DNA of 64,000 nucleotides from Tropicimonas sp. IMCC34011 (GTDB lineage Bacteria; Pseudomonadota; Alphaproteobacteria; Rhodobacterales; Rhodobacteraceae). The stretch spans positions 620,001-684,000 of the forward strand of contig NZ_QMEJ01000001.1 of assembly GCF_003390865.1 (NCBI RefSeq). The letters are read 5' to 3'. This document shows, piece after piece, positions 63,036 to 64,000 of this stretch (positions within the stretch are counted from its first letter, which is position 1; the number at the start of each line of letters is the position of its first letter). A program made the position numbers and the translations under genes. A model generated the notes under the pieces. It was not told the origin of the DNA. It worked only from the letters and a program-made list of their open reading frames with translations, and did not search any database.

Positions 63036-63104
63036 ATGCATAGCCTCTTCTATCTCATCGGCCTCATCGTGGTGATCCTAGCGGTCCTGCAATTCATCGC
63101 CTGA
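63036..63104 (+). CDS. 22-aa membrane microprotein
   Basis: An AAGGAG ribosome-binding site ten bases upstream precedes ATG 63036; the product is about one hydrophobic helix (HSLFYLIGLIVVILAVLQF) ending in stop at 63104, 14 bases before the next gene. Similar one-helix peptides sit in comparable stress clusters of other Rhodobacterales (from memory, not checked). Confidence 0.6.
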   Translation: MHSLFYLIGLIVVILAVLQFIA

Positions 63105-63118
63105 ACAGGAGCTTCCAA

Positions 63119-63742
63119 ATGTCCGACAATCTGAAACAAACGGCGAAGGACGCCCAGCACGAGGCCGAAAAAGCGGCCGATCACGCTCAGGAGCGCGCCG
63201 AGGCGAATGCCGAAGGCCTCAAAAGCCGCGCCAAAGGTTGGGCCGATCAGGGCCGCGCCGAAGTCGAGGACCGCGTCTATGGCGCCCGCGACTACGCTGC
63301 CAGCGAGACCGAGAAGCTGGCCGGCAACCTGCGCGACGCCGCGGACGACATGAGCGAAGGCTCCTATCAGGAGCGCTTCGTGGGCCAGTTCGCCAAGACC
63401 CTCAACAGCGCGGCCGACAACCTTCGCGACACGGAAATCTCCGATGTCGTCGAGGATTTGAGCAACTTCGCCCGCCGGAACCCCCTCGCCTTCCTCGGCG
63501 GCGCCGCGCTGATCGGTTTCGCCGCCAGCCGCTTCGCCAAGGCGACGCACGAAGACGATTTCGGCGGTGTCGGAGAGCCCCCGGCAGGCTACAGCCCGGA
63601 TGGCCCGTCGGTCGATGTCTCGCCTGAAGCGCAGCCCGATCCGCTCGGCACGAAACCAATGACGCCCCCGACTTCGGCGTCCCCCGCCGTCGGCGGCGTC
63701 GGCGATCCGGCAACCTACAAACCGGCCGGAGGCCCGAAATAA
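63119..63742 (+). CDS. Alanine/glutamate-rich helical protein with one membrane segment
   Basis: A 207-aa protein. The N-half is a long charged helix (about 1-115; LKQTAKDAQHEAEKAADHA) like LEA- or 'nutrient deprivation-induced' proteins. A hydrophobic segment follows near 117-137 (LAFLGGAALIGFAASRF), then a proline-rich disordered tail. Such proteins often protect membranes or interact with the next gene's DUF1469 product. ATG 63119. Stop overlaps the next start (TAATG). Exact function is unknown. Confidence 0.8.
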   Translation: MSDNLKQTAKDAQHEAEKAADHAQERAEANAEGLKSRAKGWADQGRAEVEDRVYGARDYAASETEKLAGNLRDAADDMSEGSYQERFVGQFAKTLNSAADNLRDTEISDVVEDLSNFARRNPLAFLGGAALIGFAASRFAKATHEDDFGGVGEPPAGYSPDGPSVDVSPEAQPDPLGTKPMTPPTSASPAVGGVGDPATYKPAGGPK

Positions 63743-64000
63743 TGTCGACGCGTCCCGACCCCACGGCGCCTCCTCATGAGCCGGTCGCGGAAAAAGGCAG
63801 GGGGCCGATTGGCCTCCTGTCCGACGCGATGAACCATGTGAGCAACCTTCTGCGGAACGAGATGGACCTCGCTCGCGCGGAAATCAGCGAGAACGTGAAG
63901 CGCGCCGCGATCGCCATCGGCCTTCTCGCCGCCGCGGGCATCATAGCCCTCGTGGCGCTGAACGTGCTCGCCGCCGCGCTTGTCGCGGCGCTCGCCGAAA
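63742..64000 (+). CDS. DUF1469 ('phage holin superfamily III') membrane protein, partial
   Basis: The first 86 residues of a protein that leaves the window on the right. A proline-rich cytoplasmic N-terminus is followed by LLSDAMNHVSNLLRNEMDLA (DUF1469 motif region), a helix KRAAIAIGLLAAAGIIALVA and a second hydrophobic stretch. The 'holin' label is a family name; no phage genes adjoin it. The start overlaps the upstream stop by one base. Confidence 0.8.
   Translation, partial: MSTRPDPTAPPHEPVAEKGRGPIGLLSDAMNHVSNLLRNEMDLARAEISENVKRAAIAIGLLAAAGIIALVALNVLAAALVAALAE

Noticed and set aside
63742-64000. Prophage origin for the 'holin family' gene
   Set aside because: DUF1469 proteins are common chromosomal membrane proteins; no lysin, terminase, integrase or tail gene is nearby.
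1-64000. CRISPR arrays, insertion sequences, integrases, rRNA operons
   Set aside because: No regularly spaced repeats, transposase or integrase motifs, or rRNA segments were seen on either strand.

Overview
The window is chromosomal DNA from a high-GC alphaproteobacterium, most probably a member of the Rhodobacterales (Rhodobacteraceae). Support: a DUF2484 membrane protein between murC and murB, the dcw order ftsW-murG-murC-murB-ddl-ftsQ-ftsA-ftsZ followed by lpxC-bamD-recN, a NepR/EcfG general stress response (GSR) pair, a PraR-type HTH regulator, and the aroA/cmk/rpsA/ihfB/lapA/trpF neighbourhood. No insertion sequence, prophage, CRISPR array or rRNA gene was seen. Most of the DNA is dense housekeeping sequence with many 4-base stop/start overlaps.

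Layout. 1-5.8 kb: magnesium channel mgtE (cut by the left edge), guanine deaminase, a HisN-type phosphatase, two regulators (HTH and LysR) and a DUF1127 protein. 6-9.4 kb: metG and recN, convergent. 9.4-25.4 kb, leftward: envelope and division block, with murD separated from ftsW by a luciferase-like oxidoreductase; mraY and murF are not here. 25.4-37.7 kb: SDR, tRNA-Leu(UAA), rhomboid protease, suhB-type phosphatase, an unrecognised 371-aa protein, metF with a structured leader, a lone CoxL-type molybdenum hydroxylase subunit, an ornithine decarboxylase divergent from an Lrp/AsnC regulator, and valS.

37.8-43.9 kb is the most interesting part. A leftward cluster reads glycerol-3-phosphate dehydrogenase, HAD phosphatase, glucosylglycerol-phosphate synthase, then acetate kinase and a small membrane protein. 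The first three genes together would make the osmolyte glucosylglycerol from glycerol-3-phosphate and a nucleotide sugar. Facing away is nepR-ecfG, the anti-sigma/sigma core of the alphaproteobacterial general stress response. The 366-bp space between them holds two back-to-back GGAAC-N18-GTT elements, the pattern expected for EcfG promoters. A third (GGAAC-N17-GTT) precedes a rightward cluster of small proteins at 62.4-64 kb (42-aa ORF, DUF4112, 22-aa membrane peptide, helical 207-aa protein, DUF1469 'holin family' protein). I infer a salt/stress regulon with its sigma factor encoded beside one of its targets.

44-62.3 kb: Kdo transferase, an RNA ligase-like/deacetylase/peroxidase run, DUF1178, rpmG, RNase P RNA, an amidase, an Excalibur lipoprotein, gatCA, trpF-lapA-ihfB, rpsA, cmk with a TupA-like ATP-grasp gene and a GFA gene between it and aroA, and a DNA-repair pair (radical SAM protein plus UdgX-type uracil-DNA glycosylase). 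All calls are from reading the sequence; no database search was run.
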